Positions 15,485-24,412 of a stretch of 64,000 bases of DNA are shown here, in pieces (the first letter of the stretch is position 1; every line of letters starts with the position of its first letter). Below the pieces are notes generated by a model that was not told the origin of the DNA, searched no databases, and saw nothing but the letters and a program-made list of their open reading frames with translations. The position numbers and the translations under genes were made by a program. Source of the DNA: Prevotellaceae bacterium UBA1746 (GTDB lineage: Bacteria > Bacteroidota > Bacteroidia > Bacteroidales > Bacteroidaceae); the NCBI GenBank assembly GCA_905369775.1, contig CAJPJR010000006.1, positions 1 through 64,000 of the forward strand. Direction: 5' to 3'.

Positions 15485-18148
15485 TCAAGGCAGCACAACG
15501 CGCTTGCCGTCGCGGATGTAGACCCCATGGGGGGCCGCATCGTTGGCACGTCGTCCTGAAAGATCGTAGAGCTTGTTGGATTGAGCGGAGGTCGAAGTGT
15601 GTGCTTGTGCAATGCCGGTGCCCTTCAATGTCAGTCTATAGACTGCCGTGGCGTGTGAGCGCACAGTGGTCGTGAAGCCCGTTTCCACCTCGTTCTCCAA
15701 GGTCTTCTGCGCTTGGCAATCGCGCGCCAAGTAGCGTCCCTTGATGTTGAGCGCAGAGAACTTCGAGAAGTCAAACTTCACCTGCTGCTGCGTGGAACCT
15801 ACGTTCGTGGCCGAGATGGCCACGTCGCCGTTTTCGAGGTCCTTCATGAAGTAGTAGATGTTGCCTTCCTGCCCCACAAACTCCGCTTGTTGTCCCATCG
15901 CATCTTGGTCGATGGCAATGAGGTCAGCGTTGGTGATGATGGCTTTGTCGTCGGCGCTGAGCGGTTTCGTCAGGTCGAAAGAAAGCGTGAGCGGCGACGA
16001 CCACATGCACCACAGCGCAAACTGCGTGCGGTATTCGTCTTGCGTCATGCCCGGGCCGGTAAGGCAAAGATCCGAGCTGGATTTACCCGTGCCGTGAATG
16101 GCCACGCACATCATGTCGGCATCGTTGAAGCGGTTCACACCCGAGTAAGCCCAGAGGTCTTTCATGGCGGCGATGCTCTGCATCACACCGATACCGCCAC
16201 TCTTTCCTTGCCAGCAGTCGCGCGTGTCGTAGGTGGCGCGCCAAGTCGTGGCGCCCGTCGTCGAACCCCATTTCCAAGGTTCGCGCACACCCCATTCGCA
16301 CATATAGAAGAGGATGTCGCGCCCCGAAGCTTTGAGCGCATCGCCCATCGCCTTGTAGCGTTGTTGAGCCGAAACGGCATCGCCGGGCGCACCACAATAG
16401 TCATATTTCAGGAGGTCGACACCCCATTTGGCGTATTGCTTCGCGTCGATGTTTTCGTAACCGTAAGAGCCGTAGGCGCCGGCACACGTTTTGGGGGCAG
16501 CATCCGAATAGATGCCGAATTTCAGCCCCTGATCGTGTACATATTTCACGGTCGCACCCATACCGATGGGGAATTTGGCGGGATCCTCCTTCGGCGTGCC
16601 GTCGCTGTTGCGTTGGGGCGCGTGCCAGAGGTCGTCGATGATGATGAAGTTGTAGCCCGCATCGCGCAGTCCCAGTTTCACCATATTGTCGGCCACCGTT
16701 TTCACCACTTGCGTCGAGATCTTGTCTTGCACCACGTTCCAAGAGATCCAACCCATCATCGGTTTAGGCTGCACCAGCTGGTTGCTCACCGTCACCGAAG
16801 CCGGGAAAGTCTGCGTGTTGCCGTCGGTCGTTACCAAAATCTTGTAGTTGTAGCGACCTTCGGTGCTGAGTTTTCCTTCCACCGTGTGGCGATGTGCATT
16901 CCAATACAAGCCTTCGGGCAGATCCGTCACGCTGACGGTCGACGAAGGAGCAGAGGGAACAATCTTGTGAAGGAAACGGGTGTTGGGGAGACTGAACAAT
17001 TCGGTGGCACAAGCCAGCGAAGGCGTCAGTTCGGCTTCAGAAACGATGACGGGGCGCGTGGAATTCTGCTCGCGATACACGAAGTAGGCATTCGCCCAGT
17101 CGAAGTGGTCTGCCCAGTCTACCCCGTTGCCTTCGTTCGCTTCAAGAATCAGATATTTCCAACCTTCGAGTTCTACATCCACCGCTACGGGTTGCTCGTG
17201 ACGGCGGGCTGTGCCTTCCAGTTTTATCTCTTCGCGCCCATCTTCTCCGCGCAGAATGACGCGATAGCCCACAATCGCTGCGCGGTCGGAAGCGTCTTTG
17301 TTGGTTTCGGCATCAATACCGGCCATCGCACGGAAATGCGACACTGCACCGTTGAGTTTCACCACGATACGCGATTTGGCGTGTACGCCCACACCGCTTT
17401 CGTAGGTTGTGTCGTCGATCACCAACGGGTTGTTGCCGATGCTTTTGTTGGGGCGAATCGTTCCCCAGCCGTTCGTGACATTCTTCAGATCCATCGAACT
17501 GAGCGAAATGTATTCCGTTCCGCTCTCTTGGCTCACGGGGAGTTTCACAAAGTGAGTTGCGCTCATCGCGGCTTCCGGTATCACTTCCGGTTGTTGCGCG
17601 TTGGGCGCGCAGAGAAAGTGCGCATTGGCCCAGTCGAAGTGGTCGGCCCAATCATTGTTGTTGCCGAGGGTGGTTTCCAAAATGAGGAATTTACCGCCGG
17701 TCAAATCCACATCAATTGCCTGCCCCTTGTCGCTGCGCTTCATCACGCCCGAGGCTTTCACCTGGCGCGTGCCGTCTTGTTTGACGAGCACCACGTTGTA
17801 GCCCACAATGCCGTGGTTGGGTTTGTTGTCTGCGCCGTCGTCTACCCCGATGGTGGCCTTAAATCGGCGTACGCCCTCGTTGAGCCGCACCACGATTTTG
17901 CCCGGAGCGTGAACGCCCAAACCGGAGTCGAAGGTGTCACCGGCAATGCTAAGCGTGCCACCGCGCACACTCTTGTTGAGTTGGATCGGCATGTTGTTGT
18001 TGCCGTTGGTGGCGTTTTTGAGGTCGATGGTGCTCAGTGCGACCACCTTTTCGGTGGCGCTGCCGGAAGGAAGCGTGAAGTGATCGGCCAACGCCGGTGT
18101 GGCGGACAGCGACATCGCGAGGAGGCTCGTGAGTAGGATTTTGTTCAT
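15485..18148 (-). CDS. Secreted GH27 alpha-galactosidase with two N-terminal NPCBM domains
   Basis: The 887-residue protein has a signal peptide (MNKILLTSLLAMSLSATPALA). Two NPCBM/NEW2-type carbohydrate-binding domains follow (about residues 27-185 and 205-365), each with a DSGLGVHAPGKIVV or ESGVGVHAKSRIVV motif and a DWADHFDWANA ending. A short putative-Ig linker leads to the GH27 barrel (from about 470, PMMGWISWNVV). The nucleophile is expected at the Asp of LLKYDYC (about 583) and the acid/base at the Asp of TYDTRDCW (about 644); FNDADMM is also conserved. After the C-terminal beta domain a YDLSGRR...GKRVVLP tail resembles secretion or anchoring tails. It should remove terminal alpha-galactose from plant or host glycans. 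It is the distal gene of a tandem pair. Confidence 0.92.
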   Translation of the reverse strand: MNKILLTSLLAMSLSATPALADHFTLPSGSATEKVVALSTIDLKNATNGNNNMPIQLNKSVRGGTLSIAGDTFDSGLGVHAPGKIVVRLNEGVRRFKATIGVDDGADNKPNHGIVGYNVVLVKQDGTRQVKASGVMKRSDKGQAIDVDLTGGKFLILETTLGNNNDWADHFDWANAHFLCAPNAQQPEVIPEAAMSATHFVKLPVSQESGTEYISLSSMDLKNVTNGWGTIRPNKSIGNNPLVIDDTTYESGVGVHAKSRIVVKLNGAVSHFRAMAGIDAETNKDASDRAAIVGYRVILRGEDGREEIKLEGTARRHEQPVAVDVELEGWKYLILEANEGNGVDWADHFDWANAYFVYREQNSTRPVIVSEAELTPSLACATELFSLPNTRFLHKIVPSAPSSTVSVTDLPEGLYWNAHRHTVEGKLSTEGRYNYKILVTTDGNTQTFPASVTVSNQLVQPKPMMGWISWNVVQDKISTQVVKTVADNMVKLGLRDAGYNFIIIDDLWHAPQRNSDGTPKEDPAKFPIGMGATVKYVHDQGLKFGIYSDAAPKTCAGAYGSYGYENIDAKQYAKWGVDLLKYDYCGAPGDAVSAQQRYKAMGDALKASGRDILFYMCEWGVREPWKWGSTTGATTWRATYDTRDCWQGKSGGIGVMQSIAAMKDLWAYSGVNRFNDADMMCVAIHGTGKSSSDLCLTGPGMTQDEYRTQFALWCMWSSPLTLSFDLTKPLSADDKAIITNADLIAIDQDAMGQQAEFVGQEGNIYYFMKDLENGDVAISATNVGSTQQQVKFDFSKFSALNIKGRYLARDCQAQKTLENEVETGFTTTVRSHATAVYRLTLKGTGIAQAHTSTSAQSNKLYDLSGRRANDAAPHGVYIRDGKRVVLP

Positions 18149-18226
18149 TTAGAGGTATGTGAAGGTTATTGAAATAGATCGGAACCGCATCCCGAAGGCG
18201 CAGTGAACCACCTATGTTTTTTTACT

Positions 18227-19879
18227 TTACTTGCGGACGCGTTTGGGTGCAGCCGAGGTGGGGGGCACAGTCGTTTTCTTTTTGGGTTCTTCGGGCGCGA
18301 GCGTCTTTTTCAGATTGCGGCGTACGATGTTGCCGATCTCGATGTTTTCAGAGAGCCGATAGACCAGGGTGGCGTGGCTGCGCACGCTTGTGTCGAACCC
18401 GCCTTTCACCGCACCGACGTCCGTGAGCTGCTGGCAGTCGCGCACACTGAAGGCACGGAGGCCCTTCGTCAGCGGGAAGCGGGAGAGGTCTAAGCGGAAA
18501 TTTTGTGTCTTCTCGCCCACGTTGGTCACTGCAATCGCTACATCACCGTTGCTCAGCGGTTTCTCGAAATAGTAGAGATCGCCTTCGCGTGCGACAAAAT
18601 CGGCCGGCTGGGCCAGTTCGTCCTGGTCGATGGCGATGAGTTCCTTGTTGGTGATCAGTGCACGGTCGTCTTCAGAGAGCGGCTGGTTGAGGTCGAACGA
18701 CAGCAGCAGCGGCGACGACCACATGCACCACAGGGCAAACTGGGTGCGATATTCGTCTTGCGTCATGCCCGGGCCGGTGGCGCAGAGGTCTGAACTGGAT
18801 TTGCCCTTGCCGTGAATGCCCACACACATCATGTCGGCATCGTTGTAGCGGTTCACACCGCCGTAGGGCCAAAGGTCCTTCATCAGTTCGATGCTTTGCA
18901 GCACGCCGATGCCGCCGGGTTTCCCCTTCCAGCAGTCGCGCGTGTCGTAGGTGCAGCGCCACATCGAGCCGCCGCTTTCGGAACCCCACTCCCAGGGTTT
19001 GCGCACACCCCATTCGCAGAGATAGAATTGGATGTCGCGCCCCGAGCTCTGCAGGGCTTCGCCCATCGTGCGATAGCGCAGAGCGGCCTCGGTCCGATCT
19101 TCGGGAGCGTGGCAATAGTCATATTTCAGCAAATCGACGCCCCAGAGTGCATATTGGTTGGCGTCGGTTTTCTCGAAACCGTACGAGCCGAACGCACCGG
19201 CACAAGTTTTGTCGGCGGCGTCGGAGTAAATGCCAAATTTAAGCCCCTTGCTGTGCACGTAGTCCACAACGGTTTTCATGCCGTTGGGGAACTTGTTCGG
19301 ATCTTCTCGGGGCGTGCCGTCGGCATTGCGCGAAGGAGCGTGCCAAAGGTCGTCGATGATGAGGTAGTGGTAACCGGCATCTTTCAAGCCGAGCTCATTC
19401 ATGCGGTCGGCAGTCGAACGAATCACGCGGTCGGAGATGTCGCCTTCCACCACGTTCCACGAAATCCAGCCCATCACAGGACGGGAATTCAAATAGCGCT
19501 CGTCGACCGTGAGGGTGACGGGATAGGGGACGCGTGCACTGTCCACGCGGTCGGTGAGTATCAGGTTGATGTTGTAGTGATAGGTGCCGGGCGTGGAGAC
19601 GCTGCCCTCGATGCGCCGCAAGTCGGCGTTCCAGGTCAAACCGGCAGGAAGGTCGGTGGCCTCGATCGGGGCATCTGCGGGGATGGTCTTGACCCGCTGC
19701 ATGAACAACCGGCCGGGAGCCGCAAACACGCGGTCGCTGAAATAGAGCTGGCTGTCTTGGATGCTTGGAGACGTCGGGGCGTCGGCGGAGCGTTTCTTGT
19801 CGGCCAGCGAGGGGAGGCACGAAAGCAAGAAGAGGACGCCCAGAAGACTATAAGAGAGGGAAAAACAGTTTCGTTTCAT
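18227..19879 (-). CDS. GH27 alpha-galactosidase, shorter paralogue
   Basis: The 550-residue protein is closely related to the catalytic half of its downstream neighbour: PVMGWISWNVV, LLKYDYC (nucleophile Asp), TYDTRDCW (acid/base Asp), YNDADMM and CMWSSPLLLSFDL. It lacks the two NPCBM domains. The N-terminus has a signal peptide with a Cys in FLLSC, so it may be a lipoprotein or a soluble periplasmic enzyme. The C-terminus is a Lys/Pro/Thr-rich tail instead of the YDLSGRR tail. It is transcribed first from a good promoter at 19906-19936, with 78 bases to the larger enzyme. The pair may split work between the surface and the periplasm; that is inference. Confidence 0.92.
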   Translation of the reverse strand: MKRNCFSLSYSLLGVLFLLSCLPSLADKKRSADAPTSPSIQDSQLYFSDRVFAAPGRLFMQRVKTIPADAPIEATDLPAGLTWNADLRRIEGSVSTPGTYHYNINLILTDRVDSARVPYPVTLTVDERYLNSRPVMGWISWNVVEGDISDRVIRSTADRMNELGLKDAGYHYLIIDDLWHAPSRNADGTPREDPNKFPNGMKTVVDYVHSKGLKFGIYSDAADKTCAGAFGSYGFEKTDANQYALWGVDLLKYDYCHAPEDRTEAALRYRTMGEALQSSGRDIQFYLCEWGVRKPWEWGSESGGSMWRCTYDTRDCWKGKPGGIGVLQSIELMKDLWPYGGVNRYNDADMMCVGIHGKGKSSSDLCATGPGMTQDEYRTQFALWCMWSSPLLLSFDLNQPLSEDDRALITNKELIAIDQDELAQPADFVAREGDLYYFEKPLSNGDVAIAVTNVGEKTQNFRLDLSRFPLTKGLRAFSVRDCQQLTDVGAVKGGFDTSVRSHATLVYRLSENIEIGNIVRRNLKKTLAPEEPKKKTTVPPTSAAPKRVRK

Positions 19880-19905
19880 CGGTCTACATTTAGGTATGAG
19901 TACTG

Positions 19906-19936
19906 CAAATATACGAATTATTCGGGGGCGGACAAG
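19906..19936 (-). promoter_or_regulatory. Promoter of the alpha-galactosidase pair
   Basis: On the minus strand TATATTTG (19913-19906) is an exact -7 match, with CTTG (19936-19933) about 19 bases upstream as a -33 element. Confidence 0.6.
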
Positions 19937-20100
19937 TTAACCTGTGATTTTTGTGGAAAAAATGGGCCCGACGGGGCGTGCCGAGCGGGCAAGCGGCGGT
20001 CGACTCTCACGATGGCGAGTGCGCGCCGCGAAGAGATTGAAGTGCCTCGGGGCGGAGGAGGTGGGGCGCTCGGTGCTCCGAGTGAAGATGCGGGGGCTTC

Positions 20101-20430
20101 GCGCGCGCATAATGCGCACACAGCGGCTTTTCGTTTTTAGCCTTCACCTCTTCACCTGTCTTGTGTAAATAGTTGTGGATCAGTTGATTTTGGGTGAAGA
20201 CTTTTGGGCGAAAACCTCCACATTTTTCCACCTCCCGGCGGAGATAGGAAAAAGGAAATGCGATTTTTCTGTAAAAGTGGCCTTCCCCTGATTTCGAAGG
20301 TGAAGGGAGAGGTGAAGGAAAAAATAGGCTTTTCCTTCACACCTAACTCATTGTGGAACAAAATGATGTGAGGGAGGGGTGAAGGGTGAAGAAGAAAAAC
20401 GAAAACTGGCTGATGCGCGCGTATGCGCGC
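20101..20430. repeat. Intergenic GTGAAGG inverted-end element, copy C
   Basis: Best preserved copy. The left arm (20101-20148) reads GCGCGCGCATAATGCGC, then CAGCGGCTTTTCG and GCCTTCACC. The right arm (20378-20430) reads GGTGAAGGGTGAAG, then AAAAACGAAAACTGGCTG and the palindrome ATGCGCGCGTATGCGCGC. A central hairpin has perfect 11-base arms GTGAAGGAAAA (20312-20322) and TTTTCCTTCAC (20330-20340). It fills most of the 885-base gap between the alpha-galactosidase promoter and the AMP nucleosidase gene. The remaining 20431-20700 shows no feature. Confidence 0.7.
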
Positions 20431-20701
20431 GAGGCAAAAGAATTGCATGTGGTTGTTTTTTATTAGAGATCATTCATGCTAAAAATCCGCCGCGGAGCGG
20501 GCGAAAGAAAGCTGCGAATTTTGACTCAATACCTCCCTGCTTTTTCGATTTCCTGCGAGGTTTTTTGCGTGTGGATTGCGGGGAGTTTGCGAGGGCCGGA
20601 CACGGCCGTTTCTTCCGTGCGGGCGAAAAGCAAAACGAAGGCGCGGAGCGTGCGCAATGGATTTGCACAGCGGAAAAGAGCTGCGAACGAATTATTTTCT
20701 C

Positions 20702-20709
20702 TAACTTTG
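20702..20709 (+). promoter_or_regulatory. -7 element TAACTTTG for the AMP nucleosidase-holA unit
   Basis: Exact TAnnTTTG match about 56 bases before the ATG at 20765. No convincing -33 element is seen. Confidence 0.5.
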
Positions 20710-20764
20710 CTTCTATCCGTAATCGACAACTTCTGTTGAAGATAAACTAAAAGCAAACCACAAC

Positions 20765-21541
20765 ATGACGAGTAAACAAGAAATCTGCGGCAACTGGTTG
20801 CAGAGATACACCAAACTCGAACTCAGTGAGTTCGGCGAATTGATATTGTTGACCAACTTCAACAACTACGTGGACATGTTTTGTGAGCAGATGAAGGTGA
20901 AGCCCGTGGGCTTCAACGCCAACATGCGTGCTGCCACAGCCGAAGGAATCACAATGATCAACTTCGGCATGGGATCGCCCAATGCTGCCCTGATCATGGA
21001 CCTGCTCTCGAGTGTCAATCCCCGTGCGGTCTTGTTTTTGGGCAAGGCCGGCGGCATCTCCAACAAAACGCATCTCGGAGACTATGTGCTCCCACTGGCG
21101 GGCATCCGTGGTGAGGGTACGTCCAACGACTACTTCCCCCCGGAGGTACCGGCCTTGCCGGCCTTCATGTTGCAGAGAGCCATCTCGACGGCGCTGCGCG
21201 ACGCTTCGTTGGACTATTGGACCGGAACGGTCTACACCACCAACCGCCGAGTGTGGGAACACGATGAGGATTTCAAAGCCTATCTGCGCAAAACGCGCGC
21301 AATGGCGGTCGACATGGAGACGGCAACGCTCTTCTCCTGCGGGTTCTACAACCACATTCCCACCGGCGCGCTCTTGCTGGTGAGCGACAACCCGATGACG
21401 CCCGAGGGTGTGAAAACCGAGCAATCGGATAACCACGTGACCACCAATTTTGCGGCGACCCATGTGCACATCGGCATCGAATCCTTGCGCTTGCTGCAGG
21501 GAGACCGCAAAACCGTGAGACATCTGAAATTTGATTGGTAA
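20765..21541 (+). CDS. amn: AMP nucleosidase
   Basis: The 258-residue protein has the nucleoside-phosphorylase fold: NFGMGSPNAALIMDLLSSV, FLGKAGGISNKTHLGDYVLP, and the C-terminal base- and ribose-binding AMAVDMETATLFSCGF plus LVSDNPMTPEGVKTE. It resembles the compact AMP nucleosidases of Bacteroidota, which hydrolyse AMP to adenine and ribose 5-phosphate in purine salvage. A different nucleoside or nucleotide substrate cannot be excluded. Its TAA stop overlaps the ATG of holA (TAATG), so the two are translationally coupled. Confidence 0.9.
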   Translation: MTSKQEICGNWLQRYTKLELSEFGELILLTNFNNYVDMFCEQMKVKPVGFNANMRAATAEGITMINFGMGSPNAALIMDLLSSVNPRAVLFLGKAGGISNKTHLGDYVLPLAGIRGEGTSNDYFPPEVPALPAFMLQRAISTALRDASLDYWTGTVYTTNRRVWEHDEDFKAYLRKTRAMAVDMETATLFSCGFYNHIPTGALLLVSDNPMTPEGVKTEQSDNHVTTNFAATHVHIGIESLRLLQGDRKTVRHLKFDW

Positions 21542-22584
21542 TGGCCAAGAAAGCGACCAACGCCGTCACGCACGAAATGATCGTGCGGGATGTGCGCGCC
21601 GGCCAAGTCCGACCGGTCTACTACCTCATGGGCGAGGAGGGATATTATATTGACCACCTGTCCGACTTTTTGGTCAATAGCCTGCTCAAACCGGAGGAAC
21701 GTGATTTCAACCTCATCACCTTTTTCGGCGCAGAAACCGACATGCAGTCGGTTGTGCATGCGGCCATGGGCTTCCCCATGGGAGCCGAAAAACTGGTGGT
21801 GCTGGTTCACGAGGCGCAAAACCTCAAAGACACCGCCCCGCTCGACGCTTATCTCAAATCGCTCGATACCCCGCAGGCGCAACCTACGGCCGTGCTGATT
21901 TTTTGCCACATGAACGGCACGCTCGACCGGCGCAAGCCCACAGCCAAATTGCTGGAAAAGGTGGGCGTGCTCTTTGAGAGTGCCAAACTCAGAGAATGGC
22001 AACTCTCAAAATGGGTCACCGACTATGCGCGACGGAAAAAAGTGCCCATCGAACAGCCGGCGGCTGAATTGCTGGCCGAAGACGTGGGAGCCGACTTGAG
22101 TCGTTTGGCCGGAGAGCTGGACAAACTCATCGTGGCGGCCAACGGTGCTGCCACGGGCATCACACTGTCGCTCGTGCAGTCGCACATCGGGGTGAGTAAA
22201 GAGTTCAATATTTTTGAACTGACGGATGCACTGGGAAGAAAGGACGTGGCAAAGGTCAATAGAATAGCGAATTACTTTTACAAAAATCCGAAGCAGAATC
22301 CGATCCAAATGATCATGCCGGCGCTTTTCCGATTCTTTTCTCAACTGATGCTGGCTTATTATGCACCGGAAAAAACACGAGCGGGAATCGCTTCGTTTGT
22401 CGGTATCTCCGATTGGCAGGCCGAGCGCAATATCCTTCCGGCCATGCAGTGTTACACCGGGCGAAAGGTGATGGACATCATTGGTCAAATTCGCCGAACC
22501 GATGCACGAAGCAAGGGGGTGGACAATCCTTCGATTTCGCCGGAGGATCTGATGAAAGAGCTCTTCTTTTTCATTTTGCACTGA
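21541..22584 (+). CDS. holA: DNA polymerase III subunit delta
   Basis: The 347-residue protein is the delta subunit of the clamp loader. It begins with PVYYLMGEEGYYIDHLSDFL, the degenerate ATPase-like N-terminal domain. It has the KLREWQLSKWVTDYARRK region in the middle and a helical collar domain to the C-terminus (SPEDLMKELFFFIL). It opens the sliding clamp together with DnaX, encoded 15 kb to the left. The start overlaps the amn stop. A strong terminator follows about 30 bases after the stop. Confidence 0.93.
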   Translation: MAKKATNAVTHEMIVRDVRAGQVRPVYYLMGEEGYYIDHLSDFLVNSLLKPEERDFNLITFFGAETDMQSVVHAAMGFPMGAEKLVVLVHEAQNLKDTAPLDAYLKSLDTPQAQPTAVLIFCHMNGTLDRRKPTAKLLEKVGVLFESAKLREWQLSKWVTDYARRKKVPIEQPAAELLAEDVGADLSRLAGELDKLIVAANGAATGITLSLVQSHIGVSKEFNIFELTDALGRKDVAKVNRIANYFYKNPKQNPIQMIMPALFRFFSQLMLAYYAPEKTRAGIASFVGISDWQAERNILPAMQCYTGRKVMDIIGQIRRTDARSKGVDNPSISPEDLMKELFFFILH

Positions 22585-22613
22585 CGAATCGCCGCTGCGT
22601 AAAATTGGTCTTG

Positions 22614-22656
22614 AACTCCCTCGAGTTTTCTTTTTTGAGAGAACTCGGGGGAGTTT
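22614..22656 (+). terminator. Intrinsic terminator of amn-holA
   Basis: Arms AACTCCCTCGAGTT (22614-22627) and AACTCGGGGGAGTT (22641-22654) make a 14-bp stem with one G-T pair, followed by TTTT. Confidence 0.8.
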
Positions 22657-24412
22657 TCGTTGGTGCTCGCTTGGTGCCGGTCGGCGAGCGGAGCCCCCGG
22701 CGAGAGCCGAGCAAGGAGCCCATCGCATTGTGCCGAGAAGGCGTGAGGCGAGGTGTGAAGTGAGGGGATTGCGACGCGCCGATGTCGGTGCGAAATGATG
22801 TGGCAACGACGGGACTGAAGGAAGGGGAGAGAGCGGAAGCAGATGCCTGAAGCCACGTGGGGAGAGGGAGTCGGGAGAGAAGAGGAGAATACTTTGAATG
22901 ACACAACAAGTTTACTTTTTTCGTCAGATTTATGGGACGTCTATTTGAGGCGCGAATGGCGCCAAATGGGGTGCTCAAGATTCTTGTTCGGATTTTTGCT
23001 CGAAATAGAGACGAAAAAAGGGGAAGATCACATCTTGTGGAAAATGCATACACGGTCCGTAGATTTTTTGCGAGGCCGACCGAAGCGCTTACCTATATAC
23101 TATATATAATAGTGTAGGTCGGGCTGAGCAACAACCGGCGGCCCTCCTTCGGACGGGGGAGAAATGCAGCGATCCGGCACGGGAGGAGGCCATTTGGACA
23201 CCAACGGGTGTAAATTGAGCGTTTGGAGAGGACTGTAAGGGCGATAGAGTGGGGGAGTGGGGAGGAGAAACGGCAATTGCGCAGGTGATTTCTGCCCTTC
23301 GCACAGCGATTGTCCATTTATTTGAAGAGACTCGAGAAAAGGGAGATTTGCATTACAATGATTTGACTTTGAGCGAGCTATGAGGGAAATATCACTTTTC
23401 TGAAGCCCAAATCAGCGTTTCTACGTACACCGGGGCTGAAGTGCCCATTTCTGCGCGCTGTTTCTCTGATTAGACAGAAAATGGAGTGCAGAGAGCACTT
23501 GATTGACAAATACAAAAGTGGAGATTTACAGGTGTGTTTTGACATCAAAACTCTAATACGGTATGATTATGTAAATCGTTTCGTCTGAAATTTCAGAATG
23601 TAATCTTGTATAGTATAGATAATTAAATTACAAATCGTGCGATTTACGTCTTCAAATCACTAAATATGCAATTTGTTTTTCTGTTGATATCACTTTGTAA
23701 ACCAGTAGTTTTTGTCATTTTGTTGAGTTAGAACTGCCATAAAAAGCAGGTTTTTCACTGTATTATCTGTTTTTGTTGTGGATAACTCCCTCTATTTCAA
23801 TGTGTATTAGCTGAAACCCAAGTATTTACGTGATTTTCGAGTAGAAAAGCTCGCATATTATTTTGCACCTCTAAATTTAGGGATGTGTATATGATAAAGT
23901 ACAGAGATGGATTTCTAGACTTCGGTTTTTTGAAGTGTAAATCTCTTTGTAGTATAGATTTGTAGATTTTTCTCTCGCTGATTTTTGCTCGTCTCGTTTT
24001 TAATCTCTACTTTTGTAGTGGAAATCCAAGCTGTACTTCGTTTTTGTGAATCGCTAAATGAACGAGATGAAGTGCGCAGCTCCGGCAGCGATTGAATTTT
24101 ATGCTGCGAATGTTCGTGTCGCGATCTCAGTGCCGATTTTCTACGTTCGACTCGCAACAATTTATTCTTTCGCACTTGCATACAATCCCAATTGAATGCA
24201 TACAGGGGGCGGAGGCATCGACGGTCGCTCCTCTGCAGCCTAAGTTACCCCCCTTCGCCGACGCAGTTTTTCCCAGTTTCGGCTCGTCGCCTGACTGAAA
24301 ACAAATACGACGTTGTCCGTTTTCTTCTATATGGAGCTCAACTCCTCCCCATTTTGTCCCTCCGGCAGATGACGTTTCCGACGTCGACGCTGAAATCAAA
24401 CGCTTAATTATT
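22657..24412. other. Long gene-free stretch with an A+T-rich core
   Basis: No frame in 1.75 kb looks like a protein. The first part (to about 23300) is G+C-rich and purine-rich. From about 23330 to 24100 the DNA is clearly A+T-rich. It holds a perfect DnaA-box match TGTGGATAA (23777-23785), a perfect 12-base palindrome CTGAAATTTCAG (23585-23596), inverted AAATCG-TG-CGATTT (23632-23645) and several GATTTAC/GTAAATC copies (near 23526, 23571, 23642, 23937). A promoter-like TTTG (23929-23932) and TAGATTTG (23955-23962) could start a transcript towards the HTH gene or an untranslated RNA. Confidence 0.4.

Noticed and set aside
15713..18136. 807-codon plus-strand frame opposite the alpha-galactosidase
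   Set aside because: Composition is His/Arg/Val-rich with no domain; the minus-strand enzyme explains the open frame.
22843..23109. 88-codon frame in the gene-free stretch
   Set aside because: No recognisable domain, no promoter, Arg/Glu-rich low-complexity translation.
24121..24170. tRNA-like GTTCGACTC sequence
   Set aside because: Only a T-loop-like string; no acceptor, D or anticodon stems can be folded around it.
23915..24181. 88-codon minus-strand frame in the A+T-rich island
   Set aside because: Lys/Arg/Ser/Thr-rich random-looking sequence without start signals.
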